From: CAZOJJ01 sp964580105
Lineage (GTDB): Bacteria > Bacteroidota > Rhodothermia > Rhodothermales > Rubricoccaceae
DNA: 64,000 bases
Assembly (NCBI GenBank): GCA_964580105.1
Contig: CAZOJJ010000009.1
Span: 19,303 to 83,302 of the forward strand
Reading direction: 5' to 3'
The notes beneath the pieces were generated by a model. The model worked only from the letters and a program-made list of their open reading frames with translations, did not search any database and was not told the origin of the DNA. A program made the position numbers and the translations under genes. Shown one piece after another: positions 32,833 to 44,863 of this stretch. Each line of letters starts with the position of its first letter. Position 1 is the first letter of the stretch.

Positions 32833-33782
32833 CCGGCCAGCAGGCGCACCAGAGCAGGCGTCACGTCGGTCAGGCTTTCCGCCTCGGCGAACGCCTCGGC
32901 CCCCGCCCCGCGCGCCGCGAGGGGGGCCCGGTTGCGCGTGTGGCTCCGGGTGCCGAGGTCTTCCAGGTTGCCGTGGTCGCTCGTGACGAGCAGGAGCGTC
33001 GAGGCCGGGTCGAGCGCGTCGAGCAGGGCGTCGAAGAAGCGGTCCAGCTGTTCCAGGGTGGCGGCGGCCTGGCCGGCGTCCTGCGCGTGCCCGGCCTTGT
33101 CGGTCAGGTAGTACTCGAAGAGCGTGAACGTGTGATCGGCGGCGAGGCGGGCGAGGCGGCGGGCGGCTTCGGCTTCCGAAGCCACCGGCATCGTCGGGTC
33201 GAGCTGGGCCTGCCAGAGCGCGCCGGTGATCCCGGCCGGGAGGGCGCGTCCGGCGCGGAGGTCGGCGTCCGTGCGGAGGCGGACGCCCGCCTCACGGCAC
33301 GCCAGCGTAGTGACGGTCCAGCGCGCCCGCGCGAGCGCGTGGTCGAAGAACCGTTGCGGATAGGCGTTGGCGAACGCCAGCCGCTCCAGGGGGACGCCCG
33401 CCGCGTTGAGCCGCGCAAAGACGCTCCGTTCGGCGAGTATGGGGCGGGAGGTCGAGTGCGGGTATGGGCCGAAGTGCCTCCCGGCGAGCGCGGCACAGTT
33501 GACGCCGGTGAAGAGCGTGGCCTGCCCCGTTCCGCTCTGAGGGAGGCCGTCCACGCCCAGCGTGGCGTCGAGGGGCCGGAAGACGTGATCCGGCTGCGAG
33601 ATGGTCGGCGCTCCGTCCGTCCACGCCCGCCCGCCCGCCAGCCGTGCGAAGCCCGGCAGGTCGAGCGCGGCGAACGGGTTGACGGCCGGGTCCGCCGCGC
33701 CGAGGCCGACGCCGTCGAGGAAGACGAAGAGGAGCGACGTAGGGAGTGGAAAGGGAGTAGGGGGAAAAGCGCCAGGAATCAT
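32829..33782 (-). CDS. alkaline-phosphatase-superfamily metalloenzyme
   Basis: The 317-residue protein has the superfamily metal-binding frame: LLFVFLDGVGLGAAD at the N-terminus (metal Asp), then GQATLFTGVN with the residue position used by the nucleophile, TLFEYYLTDKAGHAQD (Asp/His) and LLLVTSDHGNLEDLG (Asp-His). These motifs are those of cofactor-independent phosphoglycerate mutase and nucleotide pyrophosphatase relatives, but it is too short for iPGM (about 510 residues). The substrate is unknown. Its stop overlaps that of the converging PAS gene. Its ATG overlaps the DprA-like gene upstream by four bases (ATGA), implying coupled translation. Confidence 0.75.
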   Translation of the reverse strand: MIPGAFPPTPFPLPTSLLFVFLDGVGLGAADPAVNPFAALDLPGFARLAGGRAWTDGAPTISQPDHVFRPLDATLGVDGLPQSGTGQATLFTGVNCAALAGRHFGPYPHSTSRPILAERSVFARLNAAGVPLERLAFANAYPQRFFDHALARARWTVTTLACREAGVRLRTDADLRAGRALPAGITGALWQAQLDPTMPVASEAEAARRLARLAADHTFTLFEYYLTDKAGHAQDAGQAAATLEQLDRFFDALLDALDPASTLLLVTSDHGNLEDLGTRSHTRNRAPLAARGAGAEAFAEAESLTDVTPALVRLLAG

Positions 33783-34693
33783 GTTCTTCCTTCGTCCCTC
33801 TTACTTCTAGCCGCTGCGACGACCCAGTCCAGGTCGATGGGCCGATCTACGCGGTGTACGCGCTCGGTGAAGAGCGGCGCCGGAGCGTCGTCCGGCGGCG
33901 GATCTTCGTCCAGCGCGAAGACGGGGCGGCGGGCGTCGAGCGCCCAGTCGAGGGCGCGCGCCTCGGGCGTCTCGGCGCGCGGGGCGACGAAGACGCTCGG
34001 CCCGGCGAGGGCCGCCTGGAGCCGGGCGCGTTCCGCATCGTCGTGCTCGAACGGGCCGTGGGTGGGCGGGAAGGAGGTCACCAGCACGCCGCCCGCCTTC
34101 ACCGAGGCGGCCACGCTCGGGCGCGCAGGGCCGTCGAGCCGGGCGAGACCGGCGCGCGTGACCATCACGCACGGGTGGCGGGCCGCGGCGCAGAGCTTGT
34201 GCAGGGCCACGTCGAACCCCGGCCGCGCTCCGCACGCCATCCCGATCCCCTCGGCGATGAGCCGCCGCGCGAGCGCCTGGGCCGCCTCGTACGGCGGGGC
34301 GGGCAGCGGCGCCCGTCCGAAGAGGGCCACCGGCCGGGCCGCCAGGGCGCTCGTATCCCCGAAGGCGTAGAGCACGACGGGCCGGTCGGCGCGGTCGAGG
34401 TCGTCGAAGCCGGAGGGCCAGTGCGCGTGGCCGGGCGCGAGCACCTGCACGTGCCGGTCCTGGAGGTCGCGGAGGGTGGCGCGCGCCGCCTCCAGCGCCG
34501 CCCGCATGACGTCGCCGAAGAGGGCGTCCACCGTGCGCTCGGCGCGAGGGGCGCCCCTGAGCCGGAGGAGCACCTGCTCGCGGGGCGCGTCGCGCAGCGC
34601 CTCGTAGGTGGGGAAGTGCTCCAGCAGCCGGCCCGCCGTGACGCGGCCGACGCCGTCGAGGCCGAGGAGGGCGAGGGCAAAGGAGGCGTCCAT
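33779..34693 (-). CDS. divergent DprA/Smf-like protein
   Basis: The 304-residue protein follows the DprA plan: an N-terminal helix-hairpin-helix-like region (LALLGLDGVGRVTAGRLLEH), the DprA-type linker (VLAPGHAHWPSGFDDLDRAD), then the Rossmann DprA domain from RPVALFGRAP to about residue 265. DprA loads RecA onto incoming DNA during transformation. Key signatures are altered: GSR is FGRAPLP, SGxARGIDxxAH is ACGARPGFDVALHK, and the RNR region is not recognisable. It may have lost DNA binding or been repurposed. It is the first gene of a two-gene minus operon with the metalloenzyme. Confidence 0.72.
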   Translation of the reverse strand: MDASFALALLGLDGVGRVTAGRLLEHFPTYEALRDAPREQVLLRLRGAPRAERTVDALFGDVMRAALEAARATLRDLQDRHVQVLAPGHAHWPSGFDDLDRADRPVVLYAFGDTSALAARPVALFGRAPLPAPPYEAAQALARRLIAEGIGMACGARPGFDVALHKLCAAARHPCVMVTRAGLARLDGPARPSVAASVKAGGVLVTSFPPTHGPFEHDDAERARLQAALAGPSVFVAPRAETPEARALDWALDARRPVFALDEDPPPDDAPAPLFTERVHRVDRPIDLDWVVAAARSKRDEGRT

Positions 34694-34872
34694 CGGGCTA
34701 CGGGGGAACCACCGGAAGGTACGCGACGCGCGGCCTCGCCCCTCCCCGGGCCGGTCGGGCCGGGTTTTCCGAGGGGTGGCTTTGCCCGTCCCGCGTTACG
34801 GATTCGAAGGATTCGGGAAGGGACGCGGCACAAAAACGGCCTCCATCGCGCGGAAAGGCCGTGCCTGCGCCG

Positions 34873-34887
34873 TGGCACCGCATTTGC
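34873..34887 (+). promoter_or_regulatory. candidate sigma-54 promoter (TGGCAC-N5-TTGC)
   Basis: TGGCAC at 34873-34878 and TTGC at 34884-34887, with a five-base spacer, are an exact match to the -24/-12 consensus. The predicted start, about 11 bases after the GC, leaves a leader of about 25 bases before the ATG at 34923. It lies in a non-coding 229-base divergent region. The activator-binding site and rpoN itself are not seen. Confidence 0.5.
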
Positions 34888-34922
34888 GCAGGCGCGCGAC
34901 GCATCCTGCGGATGTTCCTCCG

Positions 34923-39476
<4,554 letters not shown>

Positions 39477-39505
39477 CGCGCGCCCGAGGTGGGGGCGCGG
39501 TGCCG

Positions 39506-39514
39506 TATACTCTG
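39506..39514 (+). promoter_or_regulatory. candidate -7 box (TATACTCTG)
   Basis: TATACTCTG, a weaker TAnnnTnTG variant, ends 17 bases before the patatin ATG. Confidence 0.35.
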
Positions 39515-39531
39515 CGCTCATCCCACCCGTC

Positions 39532-40770
39532 ATGGCCCCCCAGCACGCCACCCTCGACCTCCCGCCCGACGAGCCCGACCTTGCGCCGACGCCCGGCCCG
39601 GTCGGGCGCGGGCTGGCGCTGGTGATGAGCGGCGGTGGCGCCCGCGCGGCCTACCAGGCCGGCGTCCTCCGTGGCATCCTCCGCCGCTACCCCGCCTTCG
39701 CCCCGACCATCCTGACGGGCGTCTCGGCCGGCGCCATCAACGCGGCCTACCTCGCCAACTGCGACACGCCCTTCCCGGTCGCTCTGGAAGGGCTCGAAGG
39801 GCTCTGGAGCCGGATCCGCACCGAGCACGTGTTCGACACGAGCGGGCCGAGCGTGGCTCAGTCCGGCCTCAAGTGGGCGCGGCGCCTGCTCTCGGGCGGG
39901 GCGAAGGGGTCGCGCCGCGAGCGCGGCCTGCTCGACATCGCGCCGCTGCGCGCGCTCCTCCAGCGCGAGCTGGGCTGCGAGGACGACATCGGCGGCATCG
40001 CCGCGAGCGTCGCCTCCGGCCGCCTCGACGCCTTCGCGCTCACGACCAGCTCCTACACGACGGGGCAGTCCATCACGTGGGTGCAGGGGCAGGACGTGGA
40101 AGCGTGGGACCGCCCCACGCGGCGGGCCGTCCGCGCCGACATCACCGTCGAGCACGTGCTGGCCTCGGCCGCGCTCCCGTTCTTCTTCCCCGCCATCTTC
40201 CTCACGCACCCCGTCGTGGGCGACGGGTGGTACGGCGACGGCGGCATCCGGCTGACGGCCCCGCTCTCGCCCGCCCTCCACCTCGGCGCGCGCAAGATCC
40301 TCGCCGTCTCGACGCGCTACGCCCGCTCCGCCGCCGAGGCCGACGAGCCCACCATCGACGCGTACCCGCCGCCGGCCCAGATCATCGGCGTGCTCATGAA
40401 CGCGATCTTCCTGGACCTCCTCGACCAGGACGCCCAGGTCCTCCGCCGCATCAACTCGCTCCTCGCGGCCTGGCCGGACGGCCGCGCCGGCGCCAACCCC
40501 CACGCCGGCTTCCGGCCCGTCTCGCTCCTCGTCCTCCGCCCCTCGCGCGACCTCGCCAAGCTCGCGGGCGACTTCGAGCCGAAGCTGCCGCCCGTCTTCC
40601 GGTTCCTCCTCCGCGGCCTCGGCGTCCGCGAGACGCGCAGCCCGGACTGGCTCTCGATGCTCCTCTTCGAGCCGGAGTACCTCCGCCTCCTCATGGAGAT
40701 CGGCGAGGAAGACGCCGACGCGCGGGCCGAGGAGATCGGGGCGTTCCTGGAGCGCGAGGTGGTGGCGTAG
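39532..40770 (+). CDS. patatin-like phospholipase
   Basis: The 412-residue protein has the patatin signature set: oxyanion loop SGGGARAAYQAGVLRG (residues 33-48), nucleophile elbow TGVSAGAIN with Ser65, and the catalytic dyad Asp in WYGDGGIRLTAPLSPA. After the catalytic domain (to about residue 280) comes a C-terminal region with FEPKLPPVFRFLLRGLGVRE that is common to cytoplasmic patatin-like proteins. It is predicted to hydrolyse phospholipid or other acyl esters. No signal peptide is visible. Confidence 0.92.
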   Translation: MAPQHATLDLPPDEPDLAPTPGPVGRGLALVMSGGGARAAYQAGVLRGILRRYPAFAPTILTGVSAGAINAAYLANCDTPFPVALEGLEGLWSRIRTEHVFDTSGPSVAQSGLKWARRLLSGGAKGSRRERGLLDIAPLRALLQRELGCEDDIGGIAASVASGRLDAFALTTSSYTTGQSITWVQGQDVEAWDRPTRRAVRADITVEHVLASAALPFFFPAIFLTHPVVGDGWYGDGGIRLTAPLSPALHLGARKILAVSTRYARSAAEADEPTIDAYPPPAQIIGVLMNAIFLDLLDQDAQVLRRINSLLAAWPDGRAGANPHAGFRPVSLLVLRPSRDLAKLAGDFEPKLPPVFRFLLRGLGVRETRSPDWLSMLLFEPEYLRLLMEIGEEDADARAEEIGAFLEREVVA

Positions 40771-40853
40771 GTCGCGTTACGCCTCGCGGCTCTTGCATTC
40801 CGTGTGTCATGCCGACGAAGCACCCCCATGGAGGGGGGCTGGCAGGTAGTCAC

Positions 40854-41003
40854 ATGAGAAAGAGTGGCCTTTACGCGTGCCCTTACGCGTGCCTTGTTTG
40901 GGTCTTTCTATCCAGTTCCCTACTCTCCTACTGCGGCCTGTTCACGCGCTCGTCCAACACAGCATCAACTCAGGGAGGTCGTGTAGCGGATCTTGTGGGA
41001 TAC
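40854..41003 (+). pseudogene. 5' remnant of a secreted (probably T9SS) protein gene
   Basis: From ATG 40854 the frame encodes a convincing signal peptide: MRKSGLYACPYACLVWVFLS followed by SSLLSYCGLFTRSSNTA. Resemblance to coding sequence ends where the IS256-type fragment begins, near 40970-41020. The composition is distinctly less GC-rich than neighbouring genes. With the T9SS tail at 41372 it appears to be the head of one gene broken by an insertion element; that joining is an inference. Confidence 0.5.
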
Positions 41004-41019
41004 GCCAGCCGAGGCTGCC

Positions 41020-41373
41020 ATGACCCCGAACGAGATCAGGACCACCGCGCAGCTCTCCGTCCAAGACCGTGTCCGCGAGGGCATCAAGGCCATCCTCGAG
41101 CAGGTCATGATCCTCGAGCAGGTCATGATCCTCGAGCAGGTCATCGAGGAGGAGATGGACGCCCAACTCCAGGCCCGACACCGCGAGCGGACGGCCCGCC
41201 GACGCGGCCACCGGAACGGGCACTACGCGCGCGGCCTCACCACCGAGGCCGGCCACATCGAGCAGATCCGCGTCCCACGGGCCCGCGAGCTTCCCTTCCT
41301 CACGGAGGTGTTCGAGCGGTACCGCCGGATGACCGGCTCGATGGAGGAGGCCGTCCTTGAGATGTACCTCTGA
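41020..41373 (+). mobile_element. IS256/mutator-family transposase fragment (N-terminal part only)
   Basis: The 117-residue open frame matches only the N-terminal quarter of mutator-type transposases: IEEEMDAQLQARHRERTARR, GHRNGHYARGLTTEAGHIEQ, IRVPRARELPFLTEVFERY and SMEEAVLEMYL. Full-length members have about 400 residues with a DDE catalytic domain, absent here, so it cannot transpose. An 18-base tandem triplication lies inside it. No terminal inverted repeats could be identified. It sits between the two halves of a wrecked T9SS gene. Confidence 0.8.
41092..41145 (+). repeat. 18-base tandem repeat, three copies
   Basis: ATCCTCGAGCAGGTCATG occurs at 41092, 41110 and, with one change, 41128. 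It encodes repeated ILEQVM in the transposase fragment. Confidence 0.95.
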
Positions 41374-41479
41374 CGGGCACCTCCTCGCCTCAGGCGTGTA
41401 CCTCGTCCGAGCCACAATGGTGCCGGAAACGGGCGTAGCCCCTCGCACGTTCACCCAGCGCATTGTTCTGCTGAAGTGA
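41372..41479 (+). pseudogene. 3' remnant of a T9SS-secreted protein (sorting-domain tail)
   Basis: Read in a different frame from the transposase, 41372-41479 encodes GHLLASGVYLVRATM, then RTFTQRIVLLK and a stop. The sequence ASGVYLVRA followed by a basic IVLLK end is the final strand pair of a type A T9SS C-terminal sorting domain. No start codon or upstream domain remains in this frame. It is the probable tail of the gene whose signal peptide is at 40854. Confidence 0.7.
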
Positions 41480-41492
41480 CTCCCATTCTGTA

Positions 41493-42218
41493 ATGCGGCG
41501 CTCTGCGCTAATCTTCCTGCTCGCGGCTGGGTGTGGGAGCTTCATTCCACACCCGGCCGCTCGCGCGCAGGTCATCTTCCCCGACTCCCTCGACTGGGAG
41601 CGCGTGGGCGACCGTCCCCTCGACGCCTACATCGACTTCGACCCAACTGGCGCTCTTTGGGGGGTTGGGAGTCGGGTCTGGCGGCTGCCTCCCGGAGGCC
41701 ACGCCTGGGAGGAGGTGGCGGATCGATCCGGTAGTTACGCTCTCGCCCTCTCCCCCGACACCCTCCTCTACGGCACAGGCGGCTCCGTCTACCGCTCCAC
41801 CGACTCCGGGCAGACGTGGGTGTACCTCGGGCGGGTCTACGAGGGGACCGAGATCGGGGTACGGACGGAGTCGGCCACGATGGGACCGGACGGCCAGCTC
41901 TACGTGTCGATGAACCAGGGCGGCCTTGAGAGGGAGTGGGTATACAGGACGGCCACGCCAGTGCCGGTGGAGACCGAATCAGAGATTCCACTGGCACCTG
42001 AAGCGCCGTCCTTGCGGGTGTGGCCGAACCCTACTAGGAACCGACTTACCCTCGAAGGTGAGACCGGACGCGAAGCCGTCTTTTATGACGTGCTTGGGCG
42101 TGAAGTCCTCCGCGCCCGCCTCGGCGGTGTCACCGAGGTGGACGTGTCGGGCCTAGTGGCGGGCGTGTACGTCGTGCATGCGGGGCGCCAGTCGGCCGTC
42201 GTCTCCGTGCGGCGGTAG
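41493..42218 (+). CDS. T9SS-sorted secreted protein with BNR/sialidase-like repeats
   Basis: The 241-residue protein has a signal peptide (SALIFLLAAGCGSFIPHPAARA) and short beta-propeller-type repeats (GALWGVGSRVWRLPPGGHAW; LLYGTGGSVYRSTDSGQTWV, containing a SxDxGxTW Asp-box). It ends with a type A sorting domain (VWPNPTRNRLTLEGETG, FYDVLGREVLRARL, VSGLVAGVYVVHAG). A full propeller would need several more blades, so it is short, perhaps a decayed copy of a longer photosynthesis-stability-factor-like protein. It lies next to the broken T9SS gene and is less GC-rich than average. Confidence 0.75.
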   Translation: MRRSALIFLLAAGCGSFIPHPAARAQVIFPDSLDWERVGDRPLDAYIDFDPTGALWGVGSRVWRLPPGGHAWEEVADRSGSYALALSPDTLLYGTGGSVYRSTDSGQTWVYLGRVYEGTEIGVRTESATMGPDGQLYVSMNQGGLEREWVYRTATPVPVETESEIPLAPEAPSLRVWPNPTRNRLTLEGETGREAVFYDVLGREVLRARLGGVTEVDVSGLVAGVYVVHAGRQSAVVSVRR

Positions 42219-42255
42219 CCTTTCGTGCCCCGGCGGGCCGGGCAACCGCGTGTGC

Positions 42256-42801
42256 CTACGCCTCGCGGACGGAGTCCCGCAGGAACGGGTAGATGCGGTA
42301 GAGATCGAGGTGCTGCCAAGGCCGTCCGTCCACGAAGATGGGCCGGTGGTGCGCCTCGGCGTACTCGACGACGCGGTGGCTGAGGTGCGCGAAGCGGGGG
42401 AATGCGCTCGGGATGCGGAGCCGCTGCGGCGCCCCGTTGTCGTCCGATCCGACGACCACGAGCCCATCGTCGTCCACCTCCACGCGGGCCACCGAGGTCC
42501 ACGGCATGGTCGTGCGGCGCCGGCCGAAGTCGCCGAGGAGGTGGTGGAAGGAGAGCTTGACGCACCAGGCCACGGCGCGGAGCTCGCGGAGCGCCTGGAG
42601 CACGACGAGCCCCGCCGCGAGGAGCACCCCGGCCACGCCCACGGCGATCCACGGCCCGTGCGGGACGTGGACGATCAGCAGCGGCGCCACCGCCGCCACG
42701 GCGATGCTGGCGATGCCGTACCCGGTCGTGAGCCGCCCCACGCGCTGCCGGGTCGCGAGCAGCACGTCCTGGTTGTCGTAGACCTCGTACCAGAACGCCA
42801 T
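42256..42801 (-). CDS. hypothetical membrane protein, PH-like
   Basis: The 181-residue protein starts MAFWYEVYDNQDVLLATRQR, has two adjacent membrane helices (residues about 27-70) and a soluble C-terminus with TMPWTSVARVEVDDDGLVVV, a pattern seen in bacterial PH-like YcxB or DUF304-type domains. I do not recognise a specific family. It is a single minus-strand gene between T9SS and threonine aldolase genes. Confidence 0.65.
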   Translation of the reverse strand: MAFWYEVYDNQDVLLATRQRVGRLTTGYGIASIAVAAVAPLLIVHVPHGPWIAVGVAGVLLAAGLVVLQALRELRAVAWCVKLSFHHLLGDFGRRRTTMPWTSVARVEVDDDGLVVVGSDDNGAPQRLRIPSAFPRFAHLSHRVVEYAEAHHRPIFVDGRPWQHLDLYRIYPFLRDSVREA

Positions 42802-42894
42802 CGGTGAAGGGACGGAGAAGGGCGTCCGGTTGGATCCGCCGCGCCCGTTCGTGTTCCGGGCGTCATCCGGGAATCGGGGCGATCCCGAGGGGCG

Positions 42895-43920
42895 TCAGAC
42901 GTAGAGCGCGCCGAGCGCCGCGAGGGCGGCCTCGAAGCCGGCCTCGGCCACGTCGCGGTGGAGGATGGCGCGGAGGGTGCGCGGGCCGAAGGGGACGACG
43001 CGGATGCCGAGGCCGGCCAGGCGGGCCATCGCCGCCTCGGCGTCCTCGCGGAGGGTGTCGAACAGGACGATGTTGGTCTCGGGCGGGATGACGCGGAAGG
43101 CGCCGGTGGCGGCGAGCGCGTCGGCGAGGCGGCGGGCCCGGGCGTGGTCGTCGGCCAGTCGGGGGCGATGCTCCAGCGCCAGCAGCCCGGCCGCCGCCAG
43201 CACGCCCACCTGCCGCATCCCGCCGCCGAAGAGCTTGCGCAGCCGCCGCGCCTCACGGACGTGCGCGGCGGACCCGGCCAGGACGGAGCCGGCCGGCGCG
43301 CCGAGCCCTTTCGAGAGGCACACGTTGACCGTGTCGAACGGCGCGGCGAACTCGGCTTCGGGCGTGCCGGTGGCGACGGCCGCGTTCCAGAGACGCGCGC
43401 CGTCGAGGTGGAGGGCCAGCCCGTGCGCCCGCGCCGCTTCGGCCACGGCCCGGATCGCGTCGAGCGGGTAGACGCGCCCGCCGGCCTTGTTGATCGTGTT
43501 CTCCAGGCAGACCAGCGCCGTGCGCGGCTCCCAGTCGTGCACGCCCCGGACGACCGCCGTCACGTCCGCCGGCGTGAGCACGCCCGTCTCGTCCCCCACC
43601 GGGCGGAGCTGGACGCCCGAGAGCCGCGCGGGCGCGCCGGACTCGTAGTGGAAGAGGTGGCTCCGCTCGGCCAGCACGACCTCGTCGCCCGGCCGGGTGT
43701 GGAGCGCGATGGCGATCTGGTTGCCCATCACGCCGCTCGGCACGAACAGAGCGGCCTCCTTCCCGAGCACCTCGGCCACGCGCGCTTCGAGCGCCTGCAC
43801 CGTCGGGTCCTCACCGAACACGTCGTCGCCGACCTCGGCCTCGGCCATGGCACGGCGCATGGCCGGGGTGGGACGGGTGACGGTGTCGGAGCGAAGGTCG
43901 ATCATGGGAAGGTCGATCAT
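42895..43920 (-). CDS. low-specificity L-threonine aldolase
   Basis: The PLP enzyme of 341 residues (336 if the second ATG is used) cleaves threonine or allo-threonine to glycine and acetaldehyde. It shows MIDLRSDTVTRPTPAMRRAM, GDDVFGEDPTVQALEARVAE, ALFVPSGVMGNQIAI, LHLDGARLWNAAVA and the PLP lysine in VNVCLSKGLGAPAGS. A 15-base duplication over the start makes two in-frame ATGs (43920 and 43905) and the odd N-terminus MIDLPMIDL; ancestral enzymes would begin at the second. The scaffold gap lies 27 bases upstream, so the promoter is not visible. Confidence 0.93.
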   Translation of the reverse strand: MIDLPMIDLRSDTVTRPTPAMRRAMAEAEVGDDVFGEDPTVQALEARVAEVLGKEAALFVPSGVMGNQIAIALHTRPGDEVVLAERSHLFHYESGAPARLSGVQLRPVGDETGVLTPADVTAVVRGVHDWEPRTALVCLENTINKAGGRVYPLDAIRAVAEAARAHGLALHLDGARLWNAAVATGTPEAEFAAPFDTVNVCLSKGLGAPAGSVLAGSAAHVREARRLRKLFGGGMRQVGVLAAAGLLALEHRPRLADDHARARRLADALAATGAFRVIPPETNIVLFDTLREDAEAAMARLAGLGIRVVPFGPRTLRAILHRDVAEAGFEAALAALGALYV

Positions 43921-43922
43921 GG
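43893..43922. repeat. 15-base tandem duplication spanning the threonine aldolase start codon
   Basis: GAAGGTCGATCATGG occurs twice back to back at 43893-43907 and 43908-43922. Each copy carries a minus-strand ATG. Confidence 0.95.
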
Positions 43923-43947
43923 GAAGGGTGAAGTGAGAAGGGAATCC

Positions 43948-44047
43948 NNNNNNNNNNNNNNNNNNNNNNNNNNNNNNNNNNNNNNNNNNNNNNNNNNNNN
44001 NNNNNNNNNNNNNNNNNNNNNNNNNNNNNNNNNNNNNNNNNNNNNNN
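43948..44047. other. scaffold gap (100 N) at a tandem repeat
   Basis: Exactly 100 N, directly followed by at least four copies of TCAATTCCCCTTC. The assembly probably failed in a longer repeat array. Confidence 0.99.
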
Positions 44048-44099
44048 TCAATTCCCCTTCTCAATTCCCCTTCTCAATTCCCCTTCTCAATTCCCCCTT
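44048..44099. repeat. 13-base tandem repeat (TCAATTCCCCTTC) beside a gap
   Basis: Four near-perfect copies of TCAATTCCCCTTC run from the gap edge to just before the mtgA stop; the last has an extra C. True copy number is unknown. Confidence 0.95.
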
Positions 44100-44106
44100 C
44101 TCCCAC

Positions 44107-44856
44107 TTACCAGCCCATCTGCCGCATGCGGCGCTGGATGCGGGAGGCCGTGCCGCCCATGCTGCGGGGGTCGCGCTCGACGGGGTTGGGGAGGATGGCG
44201 ACGAGCCGGGCGGCGCGGTCGCGCGAGAGCTCGGCGGCCGAGATGCCGTAGTGGTACTGCGCCGCCGCCTCGATGCCGAAGACGCGGTCCGGCCCCCACT
44301 CGGCGACGTTGAGGTAGAGCGTCAGGATGCGCTCTTTGGGCAGGATGAGCTCGGCCAGGAACGTGAGCGGCACCTCGAAGCCCTTGCGGATCCACGAGCG
44401 GTGCGTCGTCAGGAAGAGGTTCTTGACGAGCTGCTGGGTGATGGTGGAGGCGCCCCGCGGCGGGCGGCCTCGCCGGGCGGCCTCCTCGCGGGCGCGGCGG
44501 ATCTCCTCCCAGTCGAACCCCTTGTGCGTGTAGAACCGGCCGTCTTCGGAGGCCACGGCCGCGTGGCGCACGGCCGCCGCCATCGCGTCGGCGCCGACGG
44601 GGTGGTAGCGGAGCGTCGGCGCCTCGCCGTCCAGGGCGGCCTCGGCGAGGCGCTGGAGCTGCACGCCGGTGACGGGCGGGTCGGCCCAGCGGTAGGCCAC
44701 CAGCAGCAGCGTGCAGGCGAGGAGATAGGCGAGGACGACGAGCGCCGCCGTCCGCACCAGCCAACCGATCCAGCCGAAGACGCCGCGCCGTTTCCGCTCG
44801 CCGCGAGGCACCCGCTCGCGGCGAGCCGCCTGCTTCGGGGTCGCTTCGCGGGCCAC
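44107..44856 (-). CDS. mtgA: monofunctional biosynthetic peptidoglycan transglycosylase
   Basis: The 249-residue GT51 enzyme polymerises lipid II into glycan strands. It has a basic N-terminus, one membrane anchor (about residues 35-53) and the GT51 motifs in order: AVASEDGRFYTHKGFDW (catalytic Glu), GASTITQQLVKNLFLTT, KRILTLYLNVAEWGPD-type region (KERILTLYLNVAEWG) and FGIEAAAQYHYG. There is no transpeptidase domain. It begins seven bases after the greA stop, and the two are probably one transcript. Confidence 0.95.
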   Translation of the reverse strand: MAREATPKQAARRERVPRGERKRRGVFGWIGWLVRTAALVVLAYLLACTLLLVAYRWADPPVTGVQLQRLAEAALDGEAPTLRYHPVGADAMAAAVRHAAVASEDGRFYTHKGFDWEEIRRAREEAARRGRPPRGASTITQQLVKNLFLTTHRSWIRKGFEVPLTFLAELILPKERILTLYLNVAEWGPDRVFGIEAAAQYHYGISAAELSRDRAARLVAILPNPVERDPRSMGGTASRIQRRMRQMGW

Positions 44857-44863
44857 GGCCGCC

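Noticed and set aside
41092..41145. Possible CRISPR-like repeats (also 12886 and 52158)
   Set aside because: Copies are directly adjacent with no spacers; they are simple tandem duplications.
43948..44064. N-terminal extension of the threonine aldolase through the scaffold gap
   Set aside because: The extension consists of unknown bases and the repeat; family proteins begin at MIDLRSD.
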